DNA of 51,085 nucleotides from Mesorhizobium sp. (GTDB lineage: Bacteria; Pseudomonadota; Alphaproteobacteria; Rhizobiales; Rhizobiaceae), in contig NZ_SUEO01000016.1 in assembly GCF_004962925.1 (NCBI RefSeq), forward strand, positions 1 to 51,085, in the 5' to 3' direction. The translations under genes and the position numbers were made by a program. Positions 27,301-34,685 of the stretch are shown one piece after another; the stretch's first letter is position 1; every line of letters begins with the position of its first letter. The notes under the pieces are model-generated. The model saw only the letters and a program-made list of their open reading frames with translations, made no database searches and was not told where the DNA came from.

Positions 27301-27511
27301 GTCTTGCCGCACGCCGAAAGGCCGACATCAGTTCTTCATAGTCCTCGATATCCAGAACTGCGAGCAGGTCGGTTGATCCGACCAGATCATAACAGAGAGC
27401 TGTCATAACGCGCCGCTCGCTGCGAACGTCGGACACACTACTGTCGACCTTGCTCAGAACGCCCTTGGCAAGGGCCACGATTGGAGGCTCTACTCGACCC
27501 TTTTCCGACAT
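24356..27511 (-). CDS. Class III nucleotide cyclase-like / AAA-type ATPase / TPR regulator
   Basis: About 1051 residues from the ATG at 27511. The cyclase homology domain (about 47-215) keeps both metal-binding Asp residues (CYDLVGST, GDGG). The transition-state Asn of the usual VNxAARL motif is absent (LAMATRL), so cyclase activity is doubtful. The NTPase domain follows with Walker A GEAGIGKSRLL and Walker B LILVVEDIHWID, then a long helical, TPR-like C-terminal half with no DNA-binding domain seen. This is the architecture of large cyclase-ATPase signalling proteins. It begins the YcaO-TfuA operon, so it may sense a signal for that system. Confidence 0.88.
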   Translation of the reverse strand: MSEKGRVEPPIVALAKGVLSKVDSSVSDVRSERRVMTALCYDLVGSTDLLAVLDIEDYEELMSAFRRAARQAISSCSGVVDSEAGDGGVALFPAEMEAKDAASQAIRAGLEIIEACKRVGLEKDHTDLHVRVGIATSMTLVHGDGGDPAHASVTGPALAMATRLQAMAQPDAILVSDETRNLARRSHVFSFRGIHVIKGFAEPERTWRAISHKRDVDRFFAFGRLNNTFIGRGDELATIAACWHDAVAGKGGVILVQGEAGIGKSRLLYEVRKRTRFQRAKLLLFQCQPGGSHSALYPLLQNVRSDLAGKEGRLETSDVAEVFANQSVHDDEVVDIFSFLLGAEGSNPALKEADLKVIREKAAWAVRKSIEAICERGPLILVVEDIHWIDLTSRQLLAELALFIHRVPVLLIMTARPGTYSGFRDLPHITLKPLDREETRQAIMAMRPEIGSAAHSELISMVEEVTGGVPLFIEEICQWIAENAASITDRIAPAGSSSRISVFEGILQARLEALGPAKDVARAAAVAGNRFNLELLQKLLPEYSDETIGNALDTLIEAGFLIRVRPSGEPDYGFRHALIRETIYNALLRRRRQALHQSLFSAVGCDRNLAPWLGTAELAEHAERAGLIEEAIDQFIAAGRESYVRSAMAEARQILDHAMTLCQRVRRPDKQDVLRLAAMMPLGPILTATEGPNSLPARKLYEDGVEIARRRPLAERAKWFPIYWGWWFTDSTIDGERARTVLTDLRDVDDPEVQFQARHCVWAIEFNLGHHKNCIAAVDEGLALYGTGQRPGNATLFGGHDARVCGLSHRGLSQWFTGRAASAVRSLAEARRWAMQTAHVGSIAHVYINEAMLDCYRRDFSALRGVIADIRELTKRHHLPSLAALAQILEGWCEGNAARVEQGRDQIKEGLAIHGELQTPEDYPVYYGMLAELLARTGETEEALALVSSAVAEAEAGGSLSWLAELYRRKAHLLLLTGSSGTDVVAALSKSLATADEQNAVPILVNAYEMLRTWGVSEELSRQYSSRVDLAKSAIEQGAALFVNREPSLRH

Positions 27512-27745
27512 GCTACGGTGCCTTGGCTGGCGGAGTGGGAGCGATACTATCAAATGCGCTAATATTCACCAGAGCGCTCGGACGACCCTCAAGGAGAAGT
27601 TCTTCTCCGGCTCATGTCGGTGCGTGGTTACTTCTGACGCCAGACATTTCGCGCGACGGGAGGCCTCGATGGAGGTGGAAGATCATCTCGTCACTTTCCT
27701 GCAAGAGGCACACGATCGAAACGCCCCCAATGACGACCCCACCGA

Positions 27746-28216
27746 TCAGCGCTCCGAAGCGTCGTTGCGCTGCTTTCCATTCACTTCCAGATCGCGAGAC
27801 GTCAAACGCTCGCCACAAGCGCGGCAATGCACCCGCGCCACTACTTCGTGATCACACTGTCGGTGGATCAGGCGAACCGAGTCCGGTTGTCCGTCCCGAA
27901 CATGATCCTGGCCCCACTGCTTTAACGTGAGCAGTACAGGCAGAAGGGCGCGCCCTGTGGCGGTAAGCCGATATGTGTAGCGCAATGGATGATCGCTATA
28001 CGGCTCACGGTCCAGGACACCATGCTCTTCCAACTTGCGAAGCCGGACGGCGAGAATATCCCGCGCCGCTCCGGTGTTGTTGACGATCTCATTGAATTTC
28101 TGCTGCCCGTAAAGCAGCTCCCGAACGACCAGAAGACTCCAGCGATCGCCCACGACCTCAAGGGCGGCTGCGATATTGCACAGGCGTGGGGTTACATCGG
28201 TGGCCTTCGATTGCAT
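27746..28216 (-). CDS. HxlR-family transcriptional regulator
   Basis: About 156 residues from the ATG at 28216 (GAGG six bases upstream); the longer track ORF runs through the operator region and is unlikely. The winged-helix HxlR domain is clear: CNIAAALEVVGDRWSLLVVRELLYGQQKFNEIVNNTG, DILAVRLRKLEEHGVLDREPY, YRLTATGRALLPVLLTLKQWG. A C-terminal extension contains CDHEVVARVHCRACGERL, a possible zinc site. It is divergent from the MFS exporter and probably represses it in response to an exported compound. Confidence 0.9.
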   Translation of the reverse strand: MQSKATDVTPRLCNIAAALEVVGDRWSLLVVRELLYGQQKFNEIVNNTGAARDILAVRLRKLEEHGVLDREPYSDHPLRYTYRLTATGRALLPVLLTLKQWGQDHVRDGQPDSVRLIHRQCDHEVVARVHCRACGERLTSRDLEVNGKQRNDASER

Positions 28217-28238
28217 TCCAGACCTCATACCAAGAGAA

Positions 28239-28312
28239 AGTTGGAAAATCAAACCATAGTGAGTTGTGGTATCCAACTTAGTGTGCAATTCTAAGAGTTG
28301 GAATATCCAACT
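28239..28312. promoter_or_regulatory. Probable HxlR operator cluster
   Basis: The space between hxlR-like and MFS genes holds a near-perfect palindrome AGTTGGAATATCCAACT (28296-28312) and a related AGTTGTGGTATCCAACT (28262-28278), plus a half site AGTTGGA at 28239. The spacing of 34 bases between the two palindromes is about three helical turns. They lie upstream of both genes. Confidence 0.65.
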
Positions 28313-28449
28313 GACCGGTTGCGCGATGGAAAACGCTCTAACGCTTGTCGTTGATGTCGCTTTCACCAGACGCCGCGCCCGGGCGGAAAATATCAACCGG
28401 ATGCGATCAATAGCGGGCTGTCGCCCGCGTTGAACTGCCTAAAGGGTAG

Positions 28450-29856
28450 ATGACAACAATGGACACACAAACGCACGTTGCATCCTCTAGTGACATCTCA
28501 GATCAGAGATCGCTGCTGACAACTTTCGTCCTATGTGGGGCGGCATTCATGGCGATGATTGACGTATTCATCGTCAATGTCGCTTTCCGTCGAATAGGCG
28601 CCGAATTTCCTCAAGCCAGCTTTGCCGATCTCAGCTGGATTCTGAATGGCTACACCATAGTTTATGCGGCCTTGTTGATTCCGTTCGGCGGGCTCGCCGA
28701 CAAGTGGGGACGCAAGCGTGCGTTCCTTACGGGCCTGACCATATTCACGCTGGCCAGCGTCGGCTGTGCGCTTTCGGGCGCGATGTGGTCGCTCATACTT
28801 TCCCGCGTGTTGCAAGCAGCGGGAGCCGCGATGCTCACTCCGAGCAGCCTTGGCCTTATATTGACGGTCCTTCCTGCGCAGAAGCGGGCGGGGGCGGTCA
28901 AGATCTGGGCGACGACATCCGCGCTTGCAGCGGCCGTTGGTCCGGCCCTTGGCGGGGTCCTTGCGGAATATTCATGGCGATGGGTTTTCATCATAAATCT
29001 GCCGGTCGGAGTTATTGCCGGCATCGCAGCCGCATTGCTGATACCAACAATACAGCCAGCCAGTGTCTCGACCAGAAATCTCGATCTATTCGGCGCCTTG
29101 CTCGCTGCAATCGCGGTGGGGTCACTGTCCCTCGCGGTCGTTGGGCACGAACAATCGACGACATCGCAGATCATTGCATATTACGTCTTGGCAATTCTGA
29201 CCGCAGCCTGGCTCGTAAGGCGAATCCTGTTTCACCAGGCGCCGATCGTGGATCCGGACCTCTTCAGGGTTTCGACATTTACCTGGGCGAACATCACTAT
29301 CATTCTGTTCTGCACGGCCTTCGCCGCTATGTTTCTGAGCGTCGCAATCTGGTTGCAAACAGTTGCCGGCCTTTCCTTGATCGAAACCGGATTTGCGATC
29401 GTCCCTGGCCCTGTTTGCGTGCCCATAGCCGCTTATTTCGTTCAGAAGTTTGCGTCTACCGCGTCACCGCGAGTGCTTGTGATCGTCGGGAATGCCATAT
29501 TTGCAGTTGCGGCATTGAGCCTCGCCTTCATGGCGTCAATCGCTCCCCGCTACAGCATAGATATCATGCCGGCATGGATGTTGGTCGGCATCGGCATCGG
29601 CATCGCCATGCCGACCATGATTGGGAGCGCGTCGCGCGATCTTCCAGCAAACATGACAGCTACGGGTAGCGCGGTGGTCAATACAAGCCGCCAACTTGGC
29701 TATGTGCTGGGCGTGGCGCTCCTGGTGGCGGTTACGGGCTCTCTCAGTCTCGCCCCGAACCAGGCACTGCATGCTTTTCAAACAAGTTGGCAACTCATCG
29801 CCCTTGGCGCGGCGCTCAGCGCGTTAACGGCGCTGGGCATGCGGAGGACGGCTTGA
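28450..29856 (+). CDS. MFS drug exporter, DHA2 (EmrB/QacA-like) type
   Basis: 468 residues with about 14 hydrophobic segments. The conserved MFS motifs are present: DVFIVNVAFRRIG at the first segment, GGLADKWGRKRAF in loop 2-3 (motif A), and GPALGGVLAEYSWRWVFIINLPVG (motif C region), which marks the 14-segment drug:proton antiporters. It works without a visible membrane-fusion partner. The start has AAAGGG upstream. The divergent HxlR regulator and its palindromes suggest inducible export. The hydrolase gene follows by about 96 bases. Confidence 0.92.
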   Translation: MTTMDTQTHVASSSDISDQRSLLTTFVLCGAAFMAMIDVFIVNVAFRRIGAEFPQASFADLSWILNGYTIVYAALLIPFGGLADKWGRKRAFLTGLTIFTLASVGCALSGAMWSLILSRVLQAAGAAMLTPSSLGLILTVLPAQKRAGAVKIWATTSALAAAVGPALGGVLAEYSWRWVFIINLPVGVIAGIAAALLIPTIQPASVSTRNLDLFGALLAAIAVGSLSLAVVGHEQSTTSQIIAYYVLAILTAAWLVRRILFHQAPIVDPDLFRVSTFTWANITIILFCTAFAAMFLSVAIWLQTVAGLSLIETGFAIVPGPVCVPIAAYFVQKFASTASPRVLVIVGNAIFAVAALSLAFMASIAPRYSIDIMPAWMLVGIGIGIAMPTMIGSASRDLPANMTATGSAVVNTSRQLGYVLGVALLVAVTGSLSLAPNQALHAFQTSWQLIALGAALSALTALGMRRTA

Positions 29857-29952
29857 CCCCCAGGTTCTCGAGAATCCGCTACCGCCTCGTTTGACCAGGC
29901 GAAAACGACCGCGACGCGGTTCCACATCGATCAACAGCAGGAAGGTTTTGCT

Positions 29953-30819
29953 ATGCGACAGAAAGAAGTGAGCGATGCCGAAAACCGAGCTGCGGGGTTT
30001 GCCGACAAGCTGCTCCGTGTCAAGCGACCGCCTATAGACCAGCAGTTTCAGGAACTGTCGAACACCGAATCCTTAGCGCTGCAAGTCGAGGCGCCGGGCG
30101 ACTGGCCAGACGGTCGGCAGATCGAGGTGCGAGTCCATCGCTGGGGGTCCGGACGCAATGCACTGCTTGTGCATGGATGGCAGGGACGGCGTTCCGATCT
30201 CATGGGCATCGGCCAAAAGCTCGTTGAGACCGGCTACGCGGTCTGGCTTCCAGATCTTCCCGGCCATGGAGATTCGGCCGGCGAACGATTGTCCATTCCG
30301 TTGGCCGCCGCCGTTCTTCAGGCTGTCGATAGGATCGCTGGACCATTCGCTCTGGTAGTGGGACATTCTATCGGAGGCGCCTGCGTCGTTCAGGCTCTGG
30401 AGCAAGGTCTTTCAGCGGAGCGGATCGTCCTCCTCGCTACGCCGACGCACTACGGCCACTGGGCCCGGTTCATGGCGCGCAAGGCTGGGTTTGAAGGAGA
30501 CGAAGACGCGATCTTGCTGCGGTTGGAACGCTTGATCGGGCTCCATCCGGATCGCATCGACATGCGACGACAAGCGGCGAAAATGTCCCAGCCTGCCCTG
30601 TTCATTCATTCATCCGATGACATGGTTGTTCCTTACAAGGGTGCGGAGGCTGTTGCCTCCATTTGGCCGAGCGCTGAGTGGCTGCTCGTCGACGGCTTGG
30701 GCCACCACGGAGAGTTCCTTAGCGACAAGGTTGTCCTAGAGCGTGTCTCCGCTTTCGTAGGCAGCGCCCCCACGCATCTCGAAACTTCTCCGGCAACCGC
30801 GCAACGCGCGAACCTCTGA
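29953..30819 (+). CDS. Alpha/beta-hydrolase
   Basis: 288 residues. Serine hydrolase with oxyanion-region LLVHGWQG, nucleophile elbow VVGHSIGGA (Ser about 138), acid candidate SSDDMVVP and catalytic His in GLGHHGEF. There is no signal peptide. AGGAAGG precedes the ATG. It follows the MFS gene and may share its transcript, suggesting detoxification of the exported compound; the substrate is unknown. Confidence 0.87.
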   Translation: MRQKEVSDAENRAAGFADKLLRVKRPPIDQQFQELSNTESLALQVEAPGDWPDGRQIEVRVHRWGSGRNALLVHGWQGRRSDLMGIGQKLVETGYAVWLPDLPGHGDSAGERLSIPLAAAVLQAVDRIAGPFALVVGHSIGGACVVQALEQGLSAERIVLLATPTHYGHWARFMARKAGFEGDEDAILLRLERLIGLHPDRIDMRRQAAKMSQPALFIHSSDDMVVPYKGAEAVASIWPSAEWLLVDGLGHHGEFLSDKVVLERVSAFVGSAPTHLETSPATAQRANL

Positions 30820-30820
30820 G

Positions 30821-30843
30821 CTCGACCTCGCCATCCGGTCGAG
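30821..30843. terminator. Weak hairpin after the hydrolase gene
   Basis: CTCGACC-tcgccatcc-GGTCGAG begins two bases after the hydrolase stop codon. It has a 7-bp stem without a following T-run, so terminator function is uncertain. Confidence 0.35.
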
Positions 30844-30909
30844 TCGGTATGAGGATCGCACTATCGTGCCAGGAAACCGACGTCCGTCCCGATGGAGGGG
30901 CTGCTCGAT

Positions 30910-31806
30910 TCAGATGTCCGGATCATCGAGAATACGAGAGATCGTGCTGCGCCCCAGCGCACTCATGGCGGGGTTGGTGCGATGGTAATACCAGATGAGA
31001 CCCATTGCTTGCTGGAATGCCCAAGCAACACCACGCTTCCACCGAAGATCTTCAACTTGAAGGCGGCACCGAAAGGTCGCCCTTCGGTCGCGGTCTAGAA
31101 GATGCCACGCGACCACTAAATCCAGCGACGGGTCGGCTGGTCCGAAACTGCCGCCGTCAAGCACTCCGACAAGGCGCTCGCCCTGCACGAGAAGGTTTGC
31201 TGGGATAAGGTCCCTATGACTCATCACGACAGGCCCAGCGGATGGCAACTCCCGCAAGCGAGTCCATAAATCGCGCAGTCGAGCCACATCAAGAAGGCTC
31301 TCGCTGTTTTCAAAGCAAACAATCATCCAATCGTCATGATCGGAGAGATGTCCACCACGTCCTTGCCCGTCGAAGCCTCGGCCCCGTGTGTCTGCTTGGC
31401 GCAACGATGCCACGAGGTGTGCAAGGTCTAGGGCGAACGTCGTCGATCCACTTAGCCCGTGCGGCGTGGCAACCTCGCCTTCGATCCACGTTTGTAATGC
31501 CCATGGCATTGGATAGTGAGGACCTGGCTCGCCGAGCCCGATCGGTTGAGGCGTCGGAAATAAGCAATGTTCCCCAATCTCGACCATAGCAGCGGCCTCT
31601 GACCGAAGCATATTGGCGCATTCGGTCGGATTCATTGCCCGCAGTGGGAACCGCGCAGTGCTCTTCGAGCCAATGCGGAAGATGGCATTGACGGTTCCCG
31701 AAGATCTAACAGAGGTGATGTCCTCATGGCGATACTGGGGAAACTGATCGCGGATCATCTGCCGGGCGATATCGATGTCGATATCCACCTGATCGTCATG
31801 CATCAT
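30910..31806 (-). CDS. APH-family phosphotransferase
   Basis: About 298 residues from the ATG at 31806. The aminoglycoside/macrolide phosphotransferase fold is shown by the catalytic loop MSHRDLIPANLLV and the metal-binding strand LVGVLDGGSFGPADPSLDL. The usual DFG-like motif reads DGG. The N-terminal lobe has the kinase-like strand SGTVNAIFRIGSKSTARFPL. It could inactivate an antibiotic or phosphorylate a small metabolite; substrate cannot be told from sequence. The gene stands alone, convergent with the hydrolase. Confidence 0.85.
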   Translation of the reverse strand: MMHDDQVDIDIDIARQMIRDQFPQYRHEDITSVRSSGTVNAIFRIGSKSTARFPLRAMNPTECANMLRSEAAAMVEIGEHCLFPTPQPIGLGEPGPHYPMPWALQTWIEGEVATPHGLSGSTTFALDLAHLVASLRQADTRGRGFDGQGRGGHLSDHDDWMIVCFENSESLLDVARLRDLWTRLRELPSAGPVVMSHRDLIPANLLVQGERLVGVLDGGSFGPADPSLDLVVAWHLLDRDRRATFRCRLQVEDLRWKRGVAWAFQQAMGLIWYYHRTNPAMSALGRSTISRILDDPDI

Positions 31807-32067
31807 GGAGTTCTCGTCCTGCCGATCTCGGTATGAAGGATATAGTTTGTTCGTTATAGCGACGAGGCGAAACAAATGTCCGCTTCCCAGTCTTGGCAGC
31901 AGATCCCAATATGTCTGCAACGCAGGCGCGGAGCTGACATTCAAGCAGAGTCATTGTTATTATCGGGTTCGCCAGACCATACGAGATCATACGAGAGATG
32001 GTGCGATCTCAGGTCGGCGGCGGCGGGCCGTGGTCTCGGTTCCGCAATGACCCGAAAAACTGATCGC

Positions 32068-32694
32068 TCAGTTTGGCTTGGTGGCCGCGGCAGACAAGCC
32101 CGTGGTCACGAAAGTCAGGCCTGCCCCGATATTGATGCCGGCCACCACGCGCGGACGGCGAAGCAGCCAATTGCTCAGGGCCGAAGCGAAGCTGCCGATG
32201 ATGGAGAGACCGACGACCGCAATGACCGCGAGCCATGCACCGTAGGTCATCATCTGAACCTCAACCGGGCCGCGGTCGGCGCTGACGAACTGCGGAATGA
32301 ACGCCAGGACAAACAATCCGATCTTGGGGTTCAGTACGTTAGACATCAGGCCAGCCAGATAGATCGCATGCAGCGAACGCTTGGCGGTCGGCGCAAAGGT
32401 GACGAGGTTGCGGTAAAGCAGAGCCCTGGTTCCCAGCCAGATCAGATAGGCCGCGCCGACCAGCTTGATCGCCAGGAAAGCCATGGCGGAAGTCTGGATG
32501 ATCAGAGCGAGGCCGTAGGCGGCGGCGACCGTGTGGACCAGGATGCCGGTGCCGGCCCCCAATCCGGAAAGCGTTGCCGCGAGGCGGCCCTGGCTCAGAC
32601 CGCGCGCGATCGAGAGAACGATGTCGGGCCCCGGCGCCAGGACAATCAGGACGCTCGCAAGGGTGTAGGCCAACCAGATATCAATCGGAAACAT
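32068..32694 (-). CDS. LysE/RhtB-family amino-acid exporter
   Basis: 208 residues with about six hydrophobic segments. Family signature APGPDIVLSIARGLSQGRLAATLSGLGAGTG lies near the N terminus, with LVGAAYLIWLGTRAL and LSNVLNPK-like (LMSNVLNPKIGLFVLAFIPQFV) further on. Exports amino acids or related small molecules across the inner membrane. It is last in a group of three minus-strand genes with the GFA and AHSA1 genes, 127 bases after GFA. Confidence 0.92.
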   Translation of the reverse strand: MFPIDIWLAYTLASVLIVLAPGPDIVLSIARGLSQGRLAATLSGLGAGTGILVHTVAAAYGLALIIQTSAMAFLAIKLVGAAYLIWLGTRALLYRNLVTFAPTAKRSLHAIYLAGLMSNVLNPKIGLFVLAFIPQFVSADRGPVEVQMMTYGAWLAVIAVVGLSIIGSFASALSNWLLRRPRVVAGINIGAGLTFVTTGLSAAATKPN

Positions 32695-32821
32695 GGTCTT
32701 TTCCTTTGCTTGAGTTTGGGGCGCGCACCTACGCCAACCGACGACCGCGCCCGCGGTGGAGGGCGCGTGATCCGTTTCCAGGAGCCGGAATTGCGGCGGT
32801 GCGTGTCGGCTATGACGCCGG

Positions 32822-33238
32822 TTAGCCTGATGGCATCTTCTCGAACGTCTTCAGCCCGGCTTCCATCGTGTCCCAGGGGAGGGCCCGGATACCGTACGTC
32901 ACCACGGTCGGATTGAACCGGCCCGGATCGTCAAGGCTTGCTGCATGCACCGTTATCGGGTCCGGCATGGCGGTGTAGGTCAGGTAGACCGGGGTTCCGC
33001 AGACCGGGCAGAAGGAATGGATTTTCACATTCCCGTTGTCCGCCGCGACACGCCACTCCGTGGTCGTGCCGGTGATCGTCACGTCCGCTCGCGACGAAAA
33101 CGTCAGATAGGATCCATGACCGGTGCCGCTTCTTTTCTGGCAATCACGGCAGTGGCAGTGGTTCTCGAAGATGGGGGTTGCCTCTGCCTCGTAGCGAACC
33201 GCGCCGCATGCGCATCCGCCGGTGTAGAGAGTGCTCAT
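32822..33238 (-). CDS. GFA-family (CENP-V/GFA) zinc protein
   Basis: 138 residues from the ATG at 33238, which has AAGGAG upstream. Cysteine pattern GGCACGAVRYE, NHCHCRDCQKRSGTGHG and FCPVCGTPVY matches the zinc-binding GFA fold. The family is named after glutathione-dependent formaldehyde-activating enzyme, though that activity is disputed for most members. It lies about 1.5 kb from the methanol locus, but its operon partners (AHSA1, LysE) do not suggest C1 metabolism. Confidence 0.9.
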   Translation of the reverse strand: MSTLYTGGCACGAVRYEAEATPIFENHCHCRDCQKRSGTGHGSYLTFSSRADVTITGTTTEWRVAADNGNVKIHSFCPVCGTPVYLTYTAMPDPITVHAASLDDPGRFNPTVVTYGIRALPWDTMEAGLKTFEKMPSG

Positions 33239-33260
33239 GTGCTCGGCTCCTTGTATTGGC

Positions 33261-33737
33261 TCAGGCCGCCAGTTCGGACGCGCGTGGCTTCGCGAAGACA
33301 TCGATCGCCTGGCCCGTTTCGAGGAAGGATTTCAGGCTGGAGAGGACGATCGGCCACCCCTTTTTGATGCCATTCGCCATGCCGCTGCCGGCTTCGAGTT
33401 CGTCATGGGTGACGGTCAGCCGCACCATGGCCTCGTATTCCTCGAGCTCGAAGGCTACCCGGCTGTAGCTCGCCGGATCGGACGCCTGCGAAGCGTTTGC
33501 CCAGGTGATGACGAGACGGGTCGGCTGCGAGACCTCGACGACCTCGCCGACGAGTTCGACAGTCCGCTCATCATTGGCGCGGATATGTTCCCATCTCGAA
33601 CCGGGCTTCCAGTCAGAGACGTTCTCGTGGCCCCAGTAGCGCCGTGCGAGGTCTGGTTTCGTTATGGCTTCGAACACCTTTCCCGGTGTCGAGACGATAT
33701 AGGTCGTGTAAGTAAAGCTGATCATTTCCTTGGTCAT
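33261..33737 (-). CDS. SRPBCC/AHSA1-domain protein
   Basis: 158 residues of the START-like AHSA1 fold: TTYIVSTPGKVFEAITKPDLARRYWGHE at the start, SDWKPGSRWEH and LVITWANA in the middle, and VRLTVTHDELEAGSGMANGIKKGWPIVLSSLKSFLETG at the end. Such proteins bind hydrophobic ligands and are often paired with an ArsR regulator, which is absent here. The GFA gene follows after 22 bases. Confidence 0.9.
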   Translation of the reverse strand: MTKEMISFTYTTYIVSTPGKVFEAITKPDLARRYWGHENVSDWKPGSRWEHIRANDERTVELVGEVVEVSQPTRLVITWANASQASDPASYSRVAFELEEYEAMVRLTVTHDELEAGSGMANGIKKGWPIVLSSLKSFLETGQAIDVFAKPRASELAA

Positions 33738-33842
33738 TGCTAGGCTCCTTTTTGTTTCACGAGCTTAGGTAGATGGGGAAACCGGACTCGTGTGAGTGAC
33801 AATCCTGTCGCGATTGGCTTCTAATAGACAGAAGGTTGATGC

Positions 33843-34676
33843 ATGACGCGCTGGCACCTTGCTCATGGACGGCATCTCGATCTTGGCGCGAAATCGTTGC
33901 TGATGGGGATTTTGAACGTCACGCCGGACAGTTTTTCCGACGGAGGAGAATTCGATCGGCCGGAGCGGGCGCTCCAACAGGCGCGGCGCATGATCGGCGA
34001 GGGTGCGGCGATCATCGACGTCGGCGGCGAGTCCACCCGGCCCGGCGCCGGCGCCGTTTCGGCGCGCGAGGAACAGTCGCGCATCCTCCCGATCATCGAG
34101 GCGCTGTCGTCCGACGGCCGCAGCCTCGTTTCGGTCGACACCTATCGGGCCGAGACCGCGCGTCTGGCGGTCGCGGCGGGCGCACATATCGTCAACGATG
34201 TGCATGGCCTGCAGCGCGAACCCGACATCGCGCACGTCGCGGCGGAAACCGGCGCCGGTCTCGTCATCATGCACACCGGGCGCGGCCGTGAAAAACTGGC
34301 GGATGTGATCGCCGACCAGTTCATGTTCCTGAACAGATCGCTGGAGATCGCGCGCGACGCCGGCATCCCGGACGACCGGATCGTGCTGGACCCGGGCTTC
34401 GCCTTCGCCAAGGATGGAGAGGAAAACCTCGAGCTCATGGCTCGCTTCGGTGAATTGCGCGCTCTCGGTTTTCCATTGCTGGTCGGCACGTCGCGCAAGC
34501 GTCTTGCCCGTCACCTGGTCGGCGGAAGTGACGAGGGGCGCGACGTCGGCACAGCGGCGACCAGCGTCATCCTGCGGTTGAAGGGCGCTTCGATCTTTCG
34601 TGTGCACAATGTCGCGGTCAATCGCGACGCACTGGCTTTCGCCGACGCGGTGCGCGAGCGCGAGACCGTGGAATAG
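33843..34676 (+). CDS. folP: Dihydropteroate synthase
   Basis: 277 residues. Joins p-aminobenzoate to 6-hydroxymethyl-dihydropterin diphosphate in folate synthesis. Motifs: GILNVTPDSFSDGG (about 23-36), DVGGESTRPGA (about 59-69), VNDVHG, LDPGFAFAKDG and LLVGTSRKRL. AGAAGG precedes the ATG. The gene stands alone and converges with pqqE, with 9 bases between the stop codons. No other folate gene is near. It may be a second copy, as some methylotrophs have pterin-synthesis paralogues; this cannot be tested here. Confidence 0.95.
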   Translation: MTRWHLAHGRHLDLGAKSLLMGILNVTPDSFSDGGEFDRPERALQQARRMIGEGAAIIDVGGESTRPGAGAVSAREEQSRILPIIEALSSDGRSLVSVDTYRAETARLAVAAGAHIVNDVHGLQREPDIAHVAAETGAGLVIMHTGRGREKLADVIADQFMFLNRSLEIARDAGIPDDRIVLDPGFAFAKDGEENLELMARFGELRALGFPLLVGTSRKRLARHLVGGSDEGRDVGTAATSVILRLKGASIFRVHNVAVNRDALAFADAVRERETVE

Positions 34677-34685
34677 AAGAGCGCG

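Noticed and set aside
32822-33238. GFA protein as the formaldehyde-detoxifying partner of XoxF
   Set aside because: It is over 7 kb from xoxF, in a separate transcription unit with AHSA1 and LysE genes, and the family's formaldehyde role is disputed.
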